DNA from: a virus
Virus record (IMG/VR): IMGVR_UViG_3300027741_000065
Span: 1-61,217 of that record
Direction: 5' to 3' (one strand)
DNA length: 61,217 bases
Every line of letters begins with the position of its first letter. Within the stretch, counting starts at the first letter, position 1. The notes below the pieces were generated by a model. The model was not told where the DNA came from and ran no database searches. It worked only from the letters and a program-made list of their open reading frames with translations. The position numbers were made by a program, and so were the translations under genes. Of the stretch, positions 41,660 to 49,995 are shown one piece after another.

Positions 41660-42062
41660 TTTACATTTAGTTACTGCTGTAGATTTGTCTCAAATTTTGA
41701 ACAAGTCCTCAGAAGACAAGGCAAAACAACTTCCTAAGCCGTCTGGCTATCGAATTCTTTGCGCCATTCCAGAGGCGGAAAAAGAAATTGAAGGCAGTGA
41801 CATTGGCTTGATCAAAGCAGCTGAAACCATGCGCAACGAAGAACTGCTAACTACAGTTTTGTTTGTTGTTGAACTGGGGCCAGATTGCTACAAAGATGAA
41901 AGTAAGTTTCCCACTGGACCGTGGTGCAAGCAAGGCGACTTTATTTTGGTTCGCCCCCATGCAGGTACTCGGCTCCTAATTCATGACCGTGAGTTTCGCA
42001 TCATCAACGACGATTCAGTCGAAGGTGTCGTACAAGATCCTCGTGGCATTAAACGCAAATAA
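41646..42062 (+). CDS. GroES-like co-chaperonin
   Basis: 138 aa. After a short N-terminus: PSGYRILCAIPEAEKEIEGS (GroES strand and start of the mobile loop), a helical insert, then TTVLFVVELGPDCY (the GroES VLAVG strand), GPWCKQGDFILVRPHAGTRL (VGDIV-type) and REFRIINDDSVEGVV (the final strand). The strand order and Gly/Pro positions match GroES. An insertion in the mobile loop makes it longer than the 97-aa host protein. Placed between portal and scaffold, it probably helps host GroEL fold the capsid protein, as T4 gp31 does. Sequence identity is low, so the call is not certain. Confidence 0.62.
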   Translation: MTMNNLHLVTAVDLSQILNKSSEDKAKQLPKPSGYRILCAIPEAEKEIEGSDIGLIKAAETMRNEELLTTVLFVVELGPDCYKDESKFPTGPWCKQGDFILVRPHAGTRLLIHDREFRIINDDSVEGVVQDPRGIKRK

Positions 42063-42071
42063 GGAACACAT

Positions 42072-42986
42072 ATGAAATACGATGAATTTAAATTTCCAGA
42101 CGAGGAAAAAGATGAAAAACTTGATGATGACATCATTGTTGAAGTTGAAGACGATACTCCGGAGGAAGATAAGAATAAGTCGCCTCTGCCTGAAAAAATT
42201 AAAGAGGAGCTTTACAACGATGAGTTGGAAGACTACTCAACCAAAGTAAAGAAAAAACTTGTACAGCTAAAGAAGCTGGCGCACGATGAGCGCCGGGAAA
42301 AAGAAGCTGCACAACGTGAGCAAAACGAAGCAGTTGAATTTGCTCGTAAGCTTATGGATGAGAATAAAAAGCTCAAATCTAATCTCCATAACAGCGAAAC
42401 TAACGTGCTGGCTAGTGTTACTCGCGCAGTTGAAATGGAGATGGAGGCAGCCAAAAAAGCATATCGTGAGGCATATGATTCTGGCGATACAGATAGGGTA
42501 ATGGAGGCGCAAGAGCGTTTAACTGAAGCAACATTAAAAATTGATAAAGTTAAAAACTTTAAACCCCCTTCTGTACAAGAAGAAGAAAATGTGGTACAAC
42601 CGCCAAAACAAGCGGTCCAAAAGCCCGCACAAGATCCAACTGCAGTAGCTTGGCAACAAGATAATCCGTGGTTTGGTGAAGATGATGAAATGACTAGTTT
42701 GGCGTTGGGGTTACATGAAAAACTCCGCCGCGAAGGAATCAAAATATCATCTAAAGAGTATTACGATAGAATTAACAAAACAATCCGACAGCGTTTTCCA
42801 GAGAAATTTGAAGACGCAGAGGAACAAGATGAGCGGCCCAGCCGCAAAAGCTCGGTGGTTGCACCAGCTACACGGACTACGTCCGCAAAACGAGTTAAGT
42901 TGACTACTGGTGAACTGAACTTGGCAAAGAAATTTAAACTTACACCGGAGCAATTTGCTGCGGAAAAAATCAAATTAGGAGCCTAA
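42072..42986 (+). CDS. Capsid scaffolding protein
   Basis: 304 aa, AAGGAACACAT before ATG. Strongly acidic N-terminus (DEEKDEKLDDDIIVEVED), long charged coiled coils through ~70-170, Pro/Gln-rich linker and a basic C-terminal helix (KRVKLTTGELNLAKKFKLT) of the kind that binds coat protein. Position directly before the capsid genes and composition fit a scaffold; sequence alone would not prove it. Confidence 0.75.
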   Translation: MKYDEFKFPDEEKDEKLDDDIIVEVEDDTPEEDKNKSPLPEKIKEELYNDELEDYSTKVKKKLVQLKKLAHDERREKEAAQREQNEAVEFARKLMDENKKLKSNLHNSETNVLASVTRAVEMEMEAAKKAYREAYDSGDTDRVMEAQERLTEATLKIDKVKNFKPPSVQEEENVVQPPKQAVQKPAQDPTAVAWQQDNPWFGEDDEMTSLALGLHEKLRREGIKISSKEYYDRINKTIRQRFPEKFEDAEEQDERPSRKSSVVAPATRTTSAKRVKLTTGELNLAKKFKLTPEQFAAEKIKLGA

Positions 42987-42988
42987 TC

Positions 42989-43438
42989 ATGGCCGAAAAC
43001 AGAAAACCGCGTGAGCTAGAGGAACGATTGATGGTCGAGCGTCCAAAACAATGGATGCCAGCAGAACTTCTGCCAGAGCCTGATAAACAACCTGGCTACG
43101 AGTACAGATGGATTCGGGTGTCTACTTTGAATGTCGCGGATCCCCGCAATGTTTCCGGCAAATTACGGGAAGGTTGGGAGCCTGTTGCAGTTGAAGAGCA
43201 GCCGAAATTTAGGTTGATGGTCGATCCAGGTAGTCGATATAAAGACAACATTGAGATCGGTGGGCTGTTGCTCTGCAAAACCCCTCAAGAGTTTACGAAG
43301 CAGCGTGATGAATATTTCGCTAAACAATCGCAAGCTCAGATGGATGCTGTAGATAATACTATGATGCGTCAAAGTGACCCAAGGATGCCGATGTTTAAAG
43401 AGCGGAAATCCTCGACCAGCTTTGGCAAAGGTGTTTAA
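42989..43438 (+). CDS. Head-module protein, unknown function
   Basis: 149 aa. RPKQWMPAELLPEPDKQPGYEYRWIRVS and GSRYKDNIEIGGLLLCKTP are conserved in phage proteins lying between scaffold and capsid genes. The end is charged (MPMFKERKSSTSFGKGV). Possibly a minor capsid component. Confidence 0.68.
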   Translation: MAENRKPRELEERLMVERPKQWMPAELLPEPDKQPGYEYRWIRVSTLNVADPRNVSGKLREGWEPVAVEEQPKFRLMVDPGSRYKDNIEIGGLLLCKTPQEFTKQRDEYFAKQSQAQMDAVDNTMMRQSDPRMPMFKERKSSTSFGKGV

Positions 43439-43458
43439 TTTTTTATAGGAGTCCTTAA

Positions 43459-44283
43459 ATGGCTTATCCAACTGTCGATGCGGCTTACGGTTACAAACCC
43501 GTAAACCTGATTGGCGGTCAAGTGTTTGCTGGTTCAACTCGGAATCTTCCGATCCAGTACAACTACGGAACCGCTTTGTATTATGGTGACCTAGTCACTC
43601 TTTCCGCTGGTTATGTTGTAATTGCAACATACCCTGTGAGCACTACCAACACTACCGTTGGCGTGTTCTTGGGTTGCTATTACACTAACCCCACCACCAA
43701 GCAACGTCAATACTCACAGTACTACCCCGGTAGCGTGACTGCTGGTGATATCACCGCCATCATTGGTGATGATCCTGACCAAGTAATCCGTTGTGCGGTT
43801 ACTACCGGTGCTTCTGCTACTACCATTGGATCGGCTTCGTCGATTCTGGTTGGCGTGAACATGGCCGGTAATACGCTGACTGGTTCTGCTTCCACTGGTA
43901 ACGGTGCAGGCGCTGTTGTTGCGGCTTCGGCTACAACTTCTGGCGGCGGCTTCCGTGTCCTCAATCTGGTTCCTGATACCCAAATTAGCACCTCCTGCAC
44001 TTATGTGTCTGGTGGCGCTGCTTCGGCAACTTCGGTTGTTGTATCTGGCCTGACTGTCGGACAAGTACTGCCTGTTGGTACGGACGTGTTCAACTTGGTA
44101 AACGGTCAATTGCAGTTCACTGGCTCTACGCTCAGTTCTTCATCGACTGTAACTACCACCGGTAGCACGACTCTGACCATCACTTCGGTTACTACCGCAG
44201 TTGCTGGTACTGTTGTATTGGTTCAAAGCCCCGAGGTGTTGGTTAAGTTCAACTTCGGCGCTCATCGCTATTACGTAGCATAA
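43459..44283 (+). CDS. Capsid-associated beta-rich protein (decoration-like)
   Basis: 274 aa, AGGAGTCCTTAA before ATG. MAYPTVDAAYGYKPVNLIGGQVFAGSTR opens a domain common just upstream of capsid genes in this phage type. The rest is Thr/Ser/Gly/Val-rich beta sequence with an inserted low-complexity part (~120-170). Decoration or cement protein is likely; role in assembly is inferred from position. Confidence 0.72.
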   Translation: MAYPTVDAAYGYKPVNLIGGQVFAGSTRNLPIQYNYGTALYYGDLVTLSAGYVVIATYPVSTTNTTVGVFLGCYYTNPTTKQRQYSQYYPGSVTAGDITAIIGDDPDQVIRCAVTTGASATTIGSASSILVGVNMAGNTLTGSASTGNGAGAVVAASATTSGGGFRVLNLVPDTQISTSCTYVSGGAASATSVVVSGLTVGQVLPVGTDVFNLVNGQLQFTGSTLSSSSTVTTTGSTTLTITSVTTAVAGTVVLVQSPEVLVKFNFGAHRYYVA

Positions 44284-44296
44284 GGAGTAACTTAAA

Positions 44297-45205
44297 ATGG
44301 CTATTTCACGCGCACAGCTACTTAAAGAGTTGCTCCCCGGCCTGAACGCTTTGTTCGGTCTGGAATATGCAACGTATCAGGAAGAGCACAAAGAGATCTA
44401 TGAAACAGAAACCTCTGAGCGTTCTTTTGAAGAAGAAACAAAACTGTCTGGATTCTCTGCCGCTCCGGTAAAGAATGAGGGCTCTGCCATTGCTTATGAC
44501 AATGCGCAAGAAGCTTGGACAGCTCGCTATAACCACGAAACCATTGCTTTGGGCTTCTCCCTAACGGAAGAGGCAATTGAAGACAATCTGTATGACAGCT
44601 TGTCCGCTCGATATACCAAGGCCCTTGCTCGCGGTATGGCTTACACCAAGCAGGTTAAAGCTGCTGCTGTTGTTAACAACGGTTTCTCCAGCCAATTTGT
44701 TGGCGGCGACGGAGTTTCGTTGTTTAGCACTGCGCATCCTTTGATCTCTGGTGGCACTAACAGCAATCGCCCAGCTACCGGCGCTGATTTGAATGAGACT
44801 TCTTTGGAGTCTGCAGTTATTCAAATCGCAGCATGGACTGATGAGCGCGGTTTGCTGATTGCAGCTAAGCCTCGAAAGCTTATTGTTCCTCCTGCTCTGA
44901 TGTTCGTTGCTACCCGTCTGTTGGAAACCAGCCTGCGCGTTGGCACTACCGACAACGATATCAACGCCATTAAGAACAATGGTTCAATTCCTGAAGGCTA
45001 CTGCGTTAATCACTACCTGACCGATACAAACGGCTGGTATCTGACTACCGATGTGCCCAACGGTATGAAGCACTTTGTCCGTACTCCGCTGGCTAACAGC
45101 ATGGACGGCGACTTTGATACTGGTAATGTCCGTTACAAGTCTCGTGAGCGTTATAGCTTTGGCTTTAGCGATCCATTGGGCATGTTTGGATCTCCAGGAT
45201 CCTAA
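44297..45205 (+). CDS. Major capsid protein (Mu gpT-like)
   Basis: 302 aa, AAGGAGTAACTTAAA before ATG. Helical N-arm (LLKELLPGLNALFGLEY), then an E-loop-like charged segment (YETETSERSFEEETKLSGFS), LGFSLTEEAIEDNLYDSLSA, LARGMAYTKQVKAAAVVNNGF and DGVSLFSTAHPL. These match the HK97-fold Mu gpT-type coat proteins. A strong terminator closes the operon. Confidence 0.88.
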   Translation: MAISRAQLLKELLPGLNALFGLEYATYQEEHKEIYETETSERSFEEETKLSGFSAAPVKNEGSAIAYDNAQEAWTARYNHETIALGFSLTEEAIEDNLYDSLSARYTKALARGMAYTKQVKAAAVVNNGFSSQFVGGDGVSLFSTAHPLISGGTNSNRPATGADLNETSLESAVIQIAAWTDERGLLIAAKPRKLIVPPALMFVATRLLETSLRVGTTDNDINAIKNNGSIPEGYCVNHYLTDTNGWYLTTDVPNGMKHFVRTPLANSMDGDFDTGNVRYKSRERYSFGFSDPLGMFGSPGS

Positions 45206-45222
45206 GCCTTAGGGCTTTAGAG

Positions 45223-45247
45223 AAAGGCTCCTTCGGGGGCCTTTTTT
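45223..45247 (+). terminator. Strong intrinsic terminator after the capsid gene
   Basis: AAAGGCTCC-TTCG-GGGGCCTTT, a 9-bp stem with a UUCG tetraloop (one G-T) followed by a T run. It separates the head operon from the decoration and tail genes. Confidence 0.9.
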
Positions 45248-45262
45248 GTTGTATTCTCGCGT

Positions 45263-45339
45263 TGTTGGTAGCGTAGTGGGTTAGCGCCGCTGCAAATAGT
45301 TTGGCAAGTTTATACACTGCTTTATGTGGGCTACCAACA
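45263..45339 (+). other. Inverted repeat enclosing a tRNA-sized, possibly structured RNA
   Basis: TGTTGGTAGC (45263-45272) and GCTACCAACA (45330-45339) form a perfect 10-bp helix around 57 nt. Inside are possible GCG/CGC and CAAA-TAG-TTTG stems. The size and the arrangement resemble a tRNA, but there is no T-loop TTC motif or clear anticodon arm. Arms share GGCTACCAAC with the terminator arm at 23017-23026. Confidence 0.4.
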
Positions 45340-45343
45340 CCCA

Positions 45344-45372
45344 TTGCACATATTAAATTACTGTGATATATT
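45344..45372 (+). promoter_or_regulatory. Possible promoter of the decoration/tail operon
   Basis: TTGCAC (45344-45349), 17-bp spacer, TATATT (45367-45372, 5/6). The -35 is weak (3/6). It lies 88 bases before the next start and after a strong terminator, where a promoter is needed. Confidence 0.4.
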
Positions 45373-45459
45373 GCAGCCATCTGGGACTTCCAGTGCGCCA
45401 AACTGCCCCAGCAGACGACATACCGATTGACGCACTTAGCTTGTATGTAAGGAATTATC

Positions 45460-45951
45460 ATGGGATTCGCAACTCACCTCGGCCCTTGGCTGCTCGGCAC
45501 TGTTAAAAACACTACCGGCACTACTGCTGGCTTGATTCAAAATACTGGCGTTACTACTGTAGCTCAAACCGGCACCATGACGGTTGCCACAACGACTGCT
45601 ACTACGTTTGCAGTTATCCCCGCTGGCGCTCAAATTACCAACATTTTTGTTGATATCACCACTGCTTTTGCTGGCTCAACTGGTAATACCATTACGATTC
45701 AAACCGCTGGAGCAACTACTTTAGCTACAGTTGGTGGAGCAACTACTACACCCTTGGCTGTTGGTCGTGCTACGACTACTTTGTCTGGAACTAACATTGC
45801 TACCATCTTGAACGTAGGTACGACGGACTTGATCCTCCAAGTTATCTATGCATGCGCAGGAACAGCAAGCGGCGGTGCGGCTCAGATCACTGTGCAGTAT
45901 CTCGTCAAAGACTCTAGCGGCAATAGCTCTCCCCCCTCCAACCAGCAGTAA
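45460..45951 (+). CDS. Thr/Ala-rich beta protein, probable decoration protein
   Basis: 163 aa (MGFATHLGPWLLGTVKNTTG). Thr, Ala, Gly and Val dominate; repeated TTATTFAVIPAGAQITNI-type strands are usual in head decoration and fibre proteins. Transcribed as a single gene between a promoter and a terminator, so it is probably made in high amount. Confidence 0.68.
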   Translation: MGFATHLGPWLLGTVKNTTGTTAGLIQNTGVTTVAQTGTMTVATTTATTFAVIPAGAQITNIFVDITTAFAGSTGNTITIQTAGATTLATVGGATTTPLAVGRATTTLSGTNIATILNVGTTDLILQVIYACAGTASGGAAQITVQYLVKDSSGNSSPPSNQQ

Positions 45952-45958
45952 TTGATCT

Positions 45959-45980
45959 CGAGGGCTTCGGCCCTCGTTTT
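45959..45980 (+). terminator. Intrinsic terminator after the decoration-type gene
   Basis: CGAGGGC-TTCG-GCCCTCG-TTTT, perfect 7-bp stem with a UUCG loop. Confidence 0.88.
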
Positions 45981-45994
45981 ATAGGAGATTAGTT

Positions 45995-46288
45995 ATGATG
46001 CAGACAGACGTTAAATCAGCACATTTAAGCGCAGCAGGGTCTTATTACGTTGGGCGTACACGCCTAAAAGGGTTTATTGTTAGTCCTAAAGCAAGCACAG
46101 CGGCAACATTTGAAATCAGAGATGGAAGCTCAACGGCGGCAGTGTTGTACACAATGGACATAGCAAGCCTTAGCACTCCAAATACGTTTTCTATGGTAAT
46201 CCCTAGCGAGGGTATTCTGGCTTCTACGGGGCTTTATCTCACGCTTAGCGTTGGTTCCGTAACAGGAATTACAATATTTTATGGCTAA
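45995..46288 (+). CDS. Small beta-rich virion-type protein
   Basis: 97 aa; ATAGGAGATTAGTT before ATG. Strand-rich (YYVGRTRLKGFIVSPKAS, then TFEIRDGSSTAAVLYTMDI). The shape is common in small phage proteins near capsid genes that bind another virion protein. The stop overlaps the next start by 8 bases. Confidence 0.65.
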   Translation: MMQTDVKSAHLSAAGSYYVGRTRLKGFIVSPKASTAATFEIRDGSSTAAVLYTMDIASLSTPNTFSMVIPSEGILASTGLYLTLSVGSVTGITIFYG

Positions 46289-46535
46289 GAAAGCCCCATC
46301 CCTTGCAGTAGGTCGTGGCGAGAAGCTACCTGTCTCTAAAGGTGCGGGTCTTACAGCCAAGGGTAGGGCTAAATACAATGCAGCTACTGGGTCTAACCTA
46401 AAGGCTCCACAGCCCGAAGGTGGCCCACGCAAGAAATCATTTTGCGCCCGCATGTCTGGTATGCCCGGGCCAATGAAAGACGAAAAAGGCAAACCTACAC
46501 GTAAGGCTGCGTCCCTAGCTAGATGGAAGTGCTGA
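46281..46535 (+). CDS. DUF6321-like small basic protein
   Basis: 84 aa: GLTAKGRAKYNAATGSNLKAP, then KKSFCARMSGMPGPMKDEKG, then KPTRKAASLARWKC. This order is strongly conserved in many phages, and the family is often found in virion operons; its function is not known. Basic and Lys-rich, so nucleic-acid contact is possible. Confidence 0.78.
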   Translation: MAKKAPSLAVGRGEKLPVSKGAGLTAKGRAKYNAATGSNLKAPQPEGGPRKKSFCARMSGMPGPMKDEKGKPTRKAASLARWKC

Positions 46536-46536
46536 T

Positions 46537-46731
46537 ATGACTGAACATAACGACACTCTTAAACACATCATTGATGTAGTTGCTCCTATAGCAGCAATTG
46601 GGTCATTTTTTGAGATGATTTCACCCATGTTTGGCTTCATAGGAGCAGTTTTGGCGCTAATGCGTATTGCTGAAATGGTGACCGGCAAGGACTTTGTTGA
46701 TCTTATCCGGAAGAAAAAAGATGCCGAGTAG
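46537..46731 (+). CDS. Small membrane protein, holin-like candidate
   Basis: 64 aa. One or two hydrophobic segments (IIDVVAPIAAIGSFFEMISP and MFGFIGAVLALMRIAEMV) and a basic C-terminus (IRKKKDAE), the layout of small holins. The endolysin is 12 kb away with its own holin-like neighbour, so the role is uncertain. Confidence 0.58.
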   Translation: MTEHNDTLKHIIDVVAPIAAIGSFFEMISPMFGFIGAVLALMRIAEMVTGKDFVDLIRKKKDAE

Positions 46732-47536
46732 CTCAAAAAAGCAGCATAATTTCATGGAAGCGGTAGCTCACTCGCCGTCGTTTGCCAAGAAAGTAGGAGT
46801 TCCACAATCCGTGGGGCAGGATTTTGCAAAGGCCGATAAAGGTCATAAATTTTCTAAAGGTGGTGATATGATGAATTCCAAAATGAAAATGTTTGAAAAG
46901 TCTGGCAAAGATGTCGAGAAAAAGGGCATGAAAGAAGGCTCTAAAGCCGACATGGCCTTGGACAAAAAACAAATGATGGGAATGAAAAAAGGCGGTATGT
47001 CTAAGAAGATGGCTGGTGGTGGCCTTTCTGCTGGTCATAAGAGTGCTGACGGTATTGCATCAAAAGGCAAAACCAAAGGCAAAGACATCGCAATGAAAAA
47101 AGGCGGTATGGTTAAGCGTATGGCTGAAGGTGGTTATACAGATGAAATGTCTGGTGTAGATGAGGCCATAGCTAAACAAAACTCCATGAATGATATGGAA
47201 GATGATACTTCCATGCTCAGGGAATACACGCCAACTAAAACACAGTCTAAGCCAGCTCCAAAAACAACGCCTAAGTCAGCCGCAAAGACTTCAAATTACT
47301 CAAATGAAGGTAGGTTTAAACCTTCACCAAAAGAAACTGATGAAACTAAAATGTCAGTTAATGATCGTATTAAAGCATCCCGATCAAAATCTCGTGAAGG
47401 AACAACTGATACACGCTCTGTAAATGAACGTGTTCGTTCTTTGTTTGGCATGGCTAAAGGTGGAACAACTGGATCATTCCGTTCTTCAGCTAATGGTATT
47501 GCCCAACGTGGAAAAACTCGTGGAAAAATGTGCTAA
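46721..47536 (+). CDS. Lys/Gly-rich repeat protein
   Basis: 271 aa from ATG 46721; the frame extends to a TTG at 46694 inside the previous gene. SSKKQHNFMEAVAHSPSFAKK and GVPQSVGQDF form a conserved N-terminus. The body has repeated KKGGM and MAGGG/MAEGG units, and twice a GIA-x-[RK]GKT[RK]GK motif (SADGIASKGKTKG, SSANGIAQRGKTRGKMC). A basic, flexible virion or DNA-binding protein is likely. Confidence 0.72.
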   Translation: MPSSSKKQHNFMEAVAHSPSFAKKVGVPQSVGQDFAKADKGHKFSKGGDMMNSKMKMFEKSGKDVEKKGMKEGSKADMALDKKQMMGMKKGGMSKKMAGGGLSAGHKSADGIASKGKTKGKDIAMKKGGMVKRMAEGGYTDEMSGVDEAIAKQNSMNDMEDDTSMLREYTPTKTQSKPAPKTTPKSAAKTSNYSNEGRFKPSPKETDETKMSVNDRIKASRSKSREGTTDTRSVNERVRSLFGMAKGGTTGSFRSSANGIAQRGKTRGKMC

Positions 47537-47538
47537 TC

Positions 47539-47787
47539 ATGGCTGATGTTAAATACCCCGACTACACTCCGATTGATGATCCGGTGCCAAAACCAAAACC
47601 AAAACCAAAACCAAAGCAAGAGCAGAAACCCGTTTTATATCCTGACTCCGTCCCTGTTGATGAGCCAGTAAAAAAGATGGCCAAGGGTGGGTCTGCTTCA
47701 TCTCGCGCTGATGGCTGCGCTGAGCGAGGTAAAACTCGCGGAACTATGATTATGTGTGGTGGCGGAATGACTAGGGGCCGCAAGTGA
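47539..47787 (+). CDS. Small Lys/Pro repeat protein with RGKTRG end
   Basis: 82 aa from ATG 47539. DDPVPKPKPKPKPKQEQ, DSVPVDEPVKKMAKGGS, then SRADGCAERGKTRGTMI. The end repeats the motif seen in the previous gene. Its TGA overlaps the next GTG. Confidence 0.65.
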   Translation: MADVKYPDYTPIDDPVPKPKPKPKPKQEQKPVLYPDSVPVDEPVKKMAKGGSASSRADGCAERGKTRGTMIMCGGGMTRGRK

Positions 47788-48224
47788 GAGCTAGTCGCGG
47801 CATGGGTAATGTCAAACCTTCTAAGATGCCTGGTGCTAAGAAAAAAGCACGCCGTGACAATACTGATTTCACTCAGTATGCTGAGGGTGGATTAGCGCAA
47901 CAAGCCGCTACAGCTATTGCCATGAAGAAAGCTGGAAAGAAACCAAAGAAGATGGCTTCTGGAGGGGAATTAAAAGAGGTCCCGGGGGATAATATTGGGC
48001 TCTCAAAATTACCTACTCAAGTACGTAACAAAATGGGTTACATGAAAGATGGCGGCAAGGTTAACGCAGCCGGCAACTATACAAAACCTAGTTTACGGAA
48101 GCGTATTGTTTCTGCAGTTAAGGCTGAAGCCACGCAAGGCACTGGTGCAGGGCAATGGAGCGCGAGAAAAGCCCAGCTTGTAGCCAAGAGATATAAGGCA
48201 GCAGGGGGTTCTTACCGTGACTAA
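47784..48224 (+). CDS. DUF5872-like basic protein
   Basis: 146 aa, GTG start overlapping the previous TGA. Basic N-terminus, KKAGKKPKKMASGGELKE, then the conserved end GNYTKPSLRKRIVSAVKAEA, GAGQWSARKAQLVAKRYKAAGG. The last domain is shared by many phage and bacterial proteins; a DNA-associated role is plausible but unproven. Confidence 0.75.
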   Translation: MRASRGMGNVKPSKMPGAKKKARRDNTDFTQYAEGGLAQQAATAIAMKKAGKKPKKMASGGELKEVPGDNIGLSKLPTQVRNKMGYMKDGGKVNAAGNYTKPSLRKRIVSAVKAEATQGTGAGQWSARKAQLVAKRYKAAGGSYRD

Positions 48225-48654
48225 GACCTGCTTGAAATGCAGCGCAGAAAAGCCGCTTGAAGACTTCTACAAGTTTTTTGACAAGTGGTCGGACAAGCAC
48301 TATCCAAGCGCACGCTGCAAGCCGTGTCATGCAGATTACAGGCGCGAAAGCCCAACTACACCACGTAACCGTAAAGCAGACAAACTTCAACTGCGCTACG
48401 GATTGACTTACGAACAGTGGGAGCAAATGCGCGAAACCGAAAGCTATGCATGTATGATTTGCGGTATAACTGAAGCAGAAATAGATAAAAAGCTTGACGT
48501 AGATCACTGCCATAACAGCGGAAAAGTTCGTGGCATTTTGTGCAACCCGTGCAACAATATGATTGGGCACGCTAAAGACAGCGTTGCAGCGCTACGAGCA
48601 GCGGCGGACTACCTCGAAGAAAACGCTGACGGTTATAAAGGTTTTCCTGTATGA
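48217..48654 (+). CDS. Endonuclease VII-type HNH nuclease (free-standing)
   Basis: 145 aa. N-terminal zinc group C5-x-x-C8 and C34-x-x-C37; Endo VII core C79-x-x-C82, D96-H97-C-H99, GKVRGILC109-x-x-C112-N113. All catalytic residues are present. It could resolve branched DNA during packaging or be a homing-type insertion. It overlaps both neighbours (8 and 4 bases) and so is well fitted into the operon. Confidence 0.87.
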   Translation: MTKTCLKCSAEKPLEDFYKFFDKWSDKHYPSARCKPCHADYRRESPTTPRNRKADKLQLRYGLTYEQWEQMRETESYACMICGITEAEIDKKLDVDHCHNSGKVRGILCNPCNNMIGHAKDSVAALRAAADYLEENADGYKGFPV

Positions 48655-48884
48655 AAGCACCGCAGCAATCCCTTAAAAACTGGGGTGACCAGAAATGGCG
48701 CACTAAGAGTGGAAAGCCATCTAGCAAAACTGGAGAAAGGTATCTTCCGGAAGCTGCCATAAAAAGTCTTAGCTCTGCAGAATATGCAGCAACTACCAAA
48801 GCTAAACGTGCAGGCAAAGCAGCTGGCAAACAATTTGTAGCGCAACCAAAGTCAATTGCAAAGAAAACAGCAGGGTTCAGATAA
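48651..48884 (+). CDS. Small basic protein, unknown function
   Basis: 77 aa: SLKNWGDQKWRTKSGKPSSK, TGERYLPEAAIKSLSSAEYAATT, then Lys/Ala-rich. The order W-x-x-QKWRTKSGKPS...GERYLP...LSS.EYAAT recurs in phage proteins beside DUF5872 genes. Starts in the TGA of the upstream gene (ATGA). Confidence 0.72.
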   Translation: MKAPQQSLKNWGDQKWRTKSGKPSSKTGERYLPEAAIKSLSSAEYAATTKAKRAGKAAGKQFVAQPKSIAKKTAGFR

Positions 48885-49066
48885 TGGCAACTAAAAATTG
48901 GATTCAAGACGCTATTAAGCCAAAAAATAAGGGTGCATTGCGCTCTGCTCTTGGCGCCAAAGAGGGTAAGCAAATACCGGCTAAAAAACTTGCTGCTGCC
49001 GCTAAGAAGCCCGGTAAAATGGGTCAACGTGCAAGATTGGCGGAAACGCTCAAGGGATTTAAATGA
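48884..49066 (+). CDS. Small basic protein, unknown function
   Basis: 60 aa: NWIQDAIKPKNKGALRSALG, then KKLAAAAKKPGKMGQRARLAET. Very basic and helical; short proteins with this sequence order are frequent in phage virion operons. Starts one base into the previous stop and overlaps the next start (ATGA). Confidence 0.72.
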   Translation: MATKNWIQDAIKPKNKGALRSALGAKEGKQIPAKKLAAAAKKPGKMGQRARLAETLKGFK

Positions 49067-49995
49067 CCACCTCCGGCTCTACCGCGTTTAATCTCGAGTT
49101 CACCGAACTTGCTGAGGAGGCATGGGAGAGAGCTGGACGCGAGATGCGTTCTGGTTATGACTTACGTACAGCACGTAGGTCCATGAACTTGATGACCATT
49201 GAGTGGGCAAATCGTGGACTCAACATGTGGACCATTGATACGGGTACGATTACCCTTACTCAAGGACTAAACACATACGCCCTACCGACTGACACCATTG
49301 ATCTACTAGACCACGTTATTCGCACGCAGCCCAATGTTTCTTCAACCCAGGCTGACTTGAGCATTACGCGAATTAGCGTATCAACATATGCAACCATCCC
49401 AAACAAGTTAATCCAGGCTCGGCCTATTCAAGTTTGGATACAAAGACTCTCTGGTCAGGCAAACCCCACTAGCTCAACCCTAAGTACATCCATATCATCT
49501 ACAGATACAACTGTAACACTGAGTACAGTTGTAGGTCTTGCTGGATCTGGATACATACGACTTGATAGTGAAGATATGTATTACACCTACATATCTGGAA
49601 ATACTCTGGGCGGGGTGTTTCGTGGACAGAACAATACAACTGCAGCCTCTCATACGGCGGCAACTGCTGTTATTGTTCCGCAACTTCCTGCAATTACAGT
49701 TTGGCCTACACCAGATGGATCTCAAACCTATCAGTTTGTGTACTACAGACTTCGCCGGGTCCAAGATGCCGGAGATGGTAGCAATACGGCTGATATGAAT
49801 TTTAGGTTTTTGCCGGCTGTTACAGCTGGTCTTGCTTACTACATAGCAATGAAAGTTCCAGAGTTCCAGGGGCGCTTGGATATGTTGAAAGCTGTTTATG
49901 ATGAACAGTACAAGCTTGCAGCTGGTGAAGACCATGAAAAAGCAACAATGCGTCTTGCACCAAGAATTTCATACATAGGCGGAAGCGGTTTATGA
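49063..49995 (+). CDS. Head-tail adaptor or tail accessory protein (P22 gp4-like position)
   Basis: 310 aa. N-terminal helices with FTELAEEAWERAGREMRSGY and RRSMNLMTIEWANRGLNMW, then beta-rich sequence, a Thr/Ser-rich insertion (~135-175), FRGQNNTTAASHTAATAV and a helical end with FLPAVTAGLAYYIAMKVPEF. The shape resembles adaptors of short-tailed phages. Exact family assignment is not certain. Confidence 0.68.
   Translation: MTTSGSTAFNLEFTELAEEAWERAGREMRSGYDLRTARRSMNLMTIEWANRGLNMWTIDTGTITLTQGLNTYALPTDTIDLLDHVIRTQPNVSSTQADLSITRISVSTYATIPNKLIQARPIQVWIQRLSGQANPTSSTLSTSISSTDTTVTLSTVVGLAGSGYIRLDSEDMYYTYISGNTLGGVFRGQNNTTAASHTAATAVIVPQLPAITVWPTPDGSQTYQFVYYRLRRVQDAGDGSNTADMNFRFLPAVTAGLAYYIAMKVPEFQGRLDMLKAVYDEQYKLAAGEDHEKATMRLAPRISYIGGSGL

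Noticed and set aside
45263-45339. tRNA gene
   Set aside because: The helix and length fit, but there is no TTC loop, no clear anticodon stem and the acceptor-like helix is too long. Kept only as an inverted repeat.
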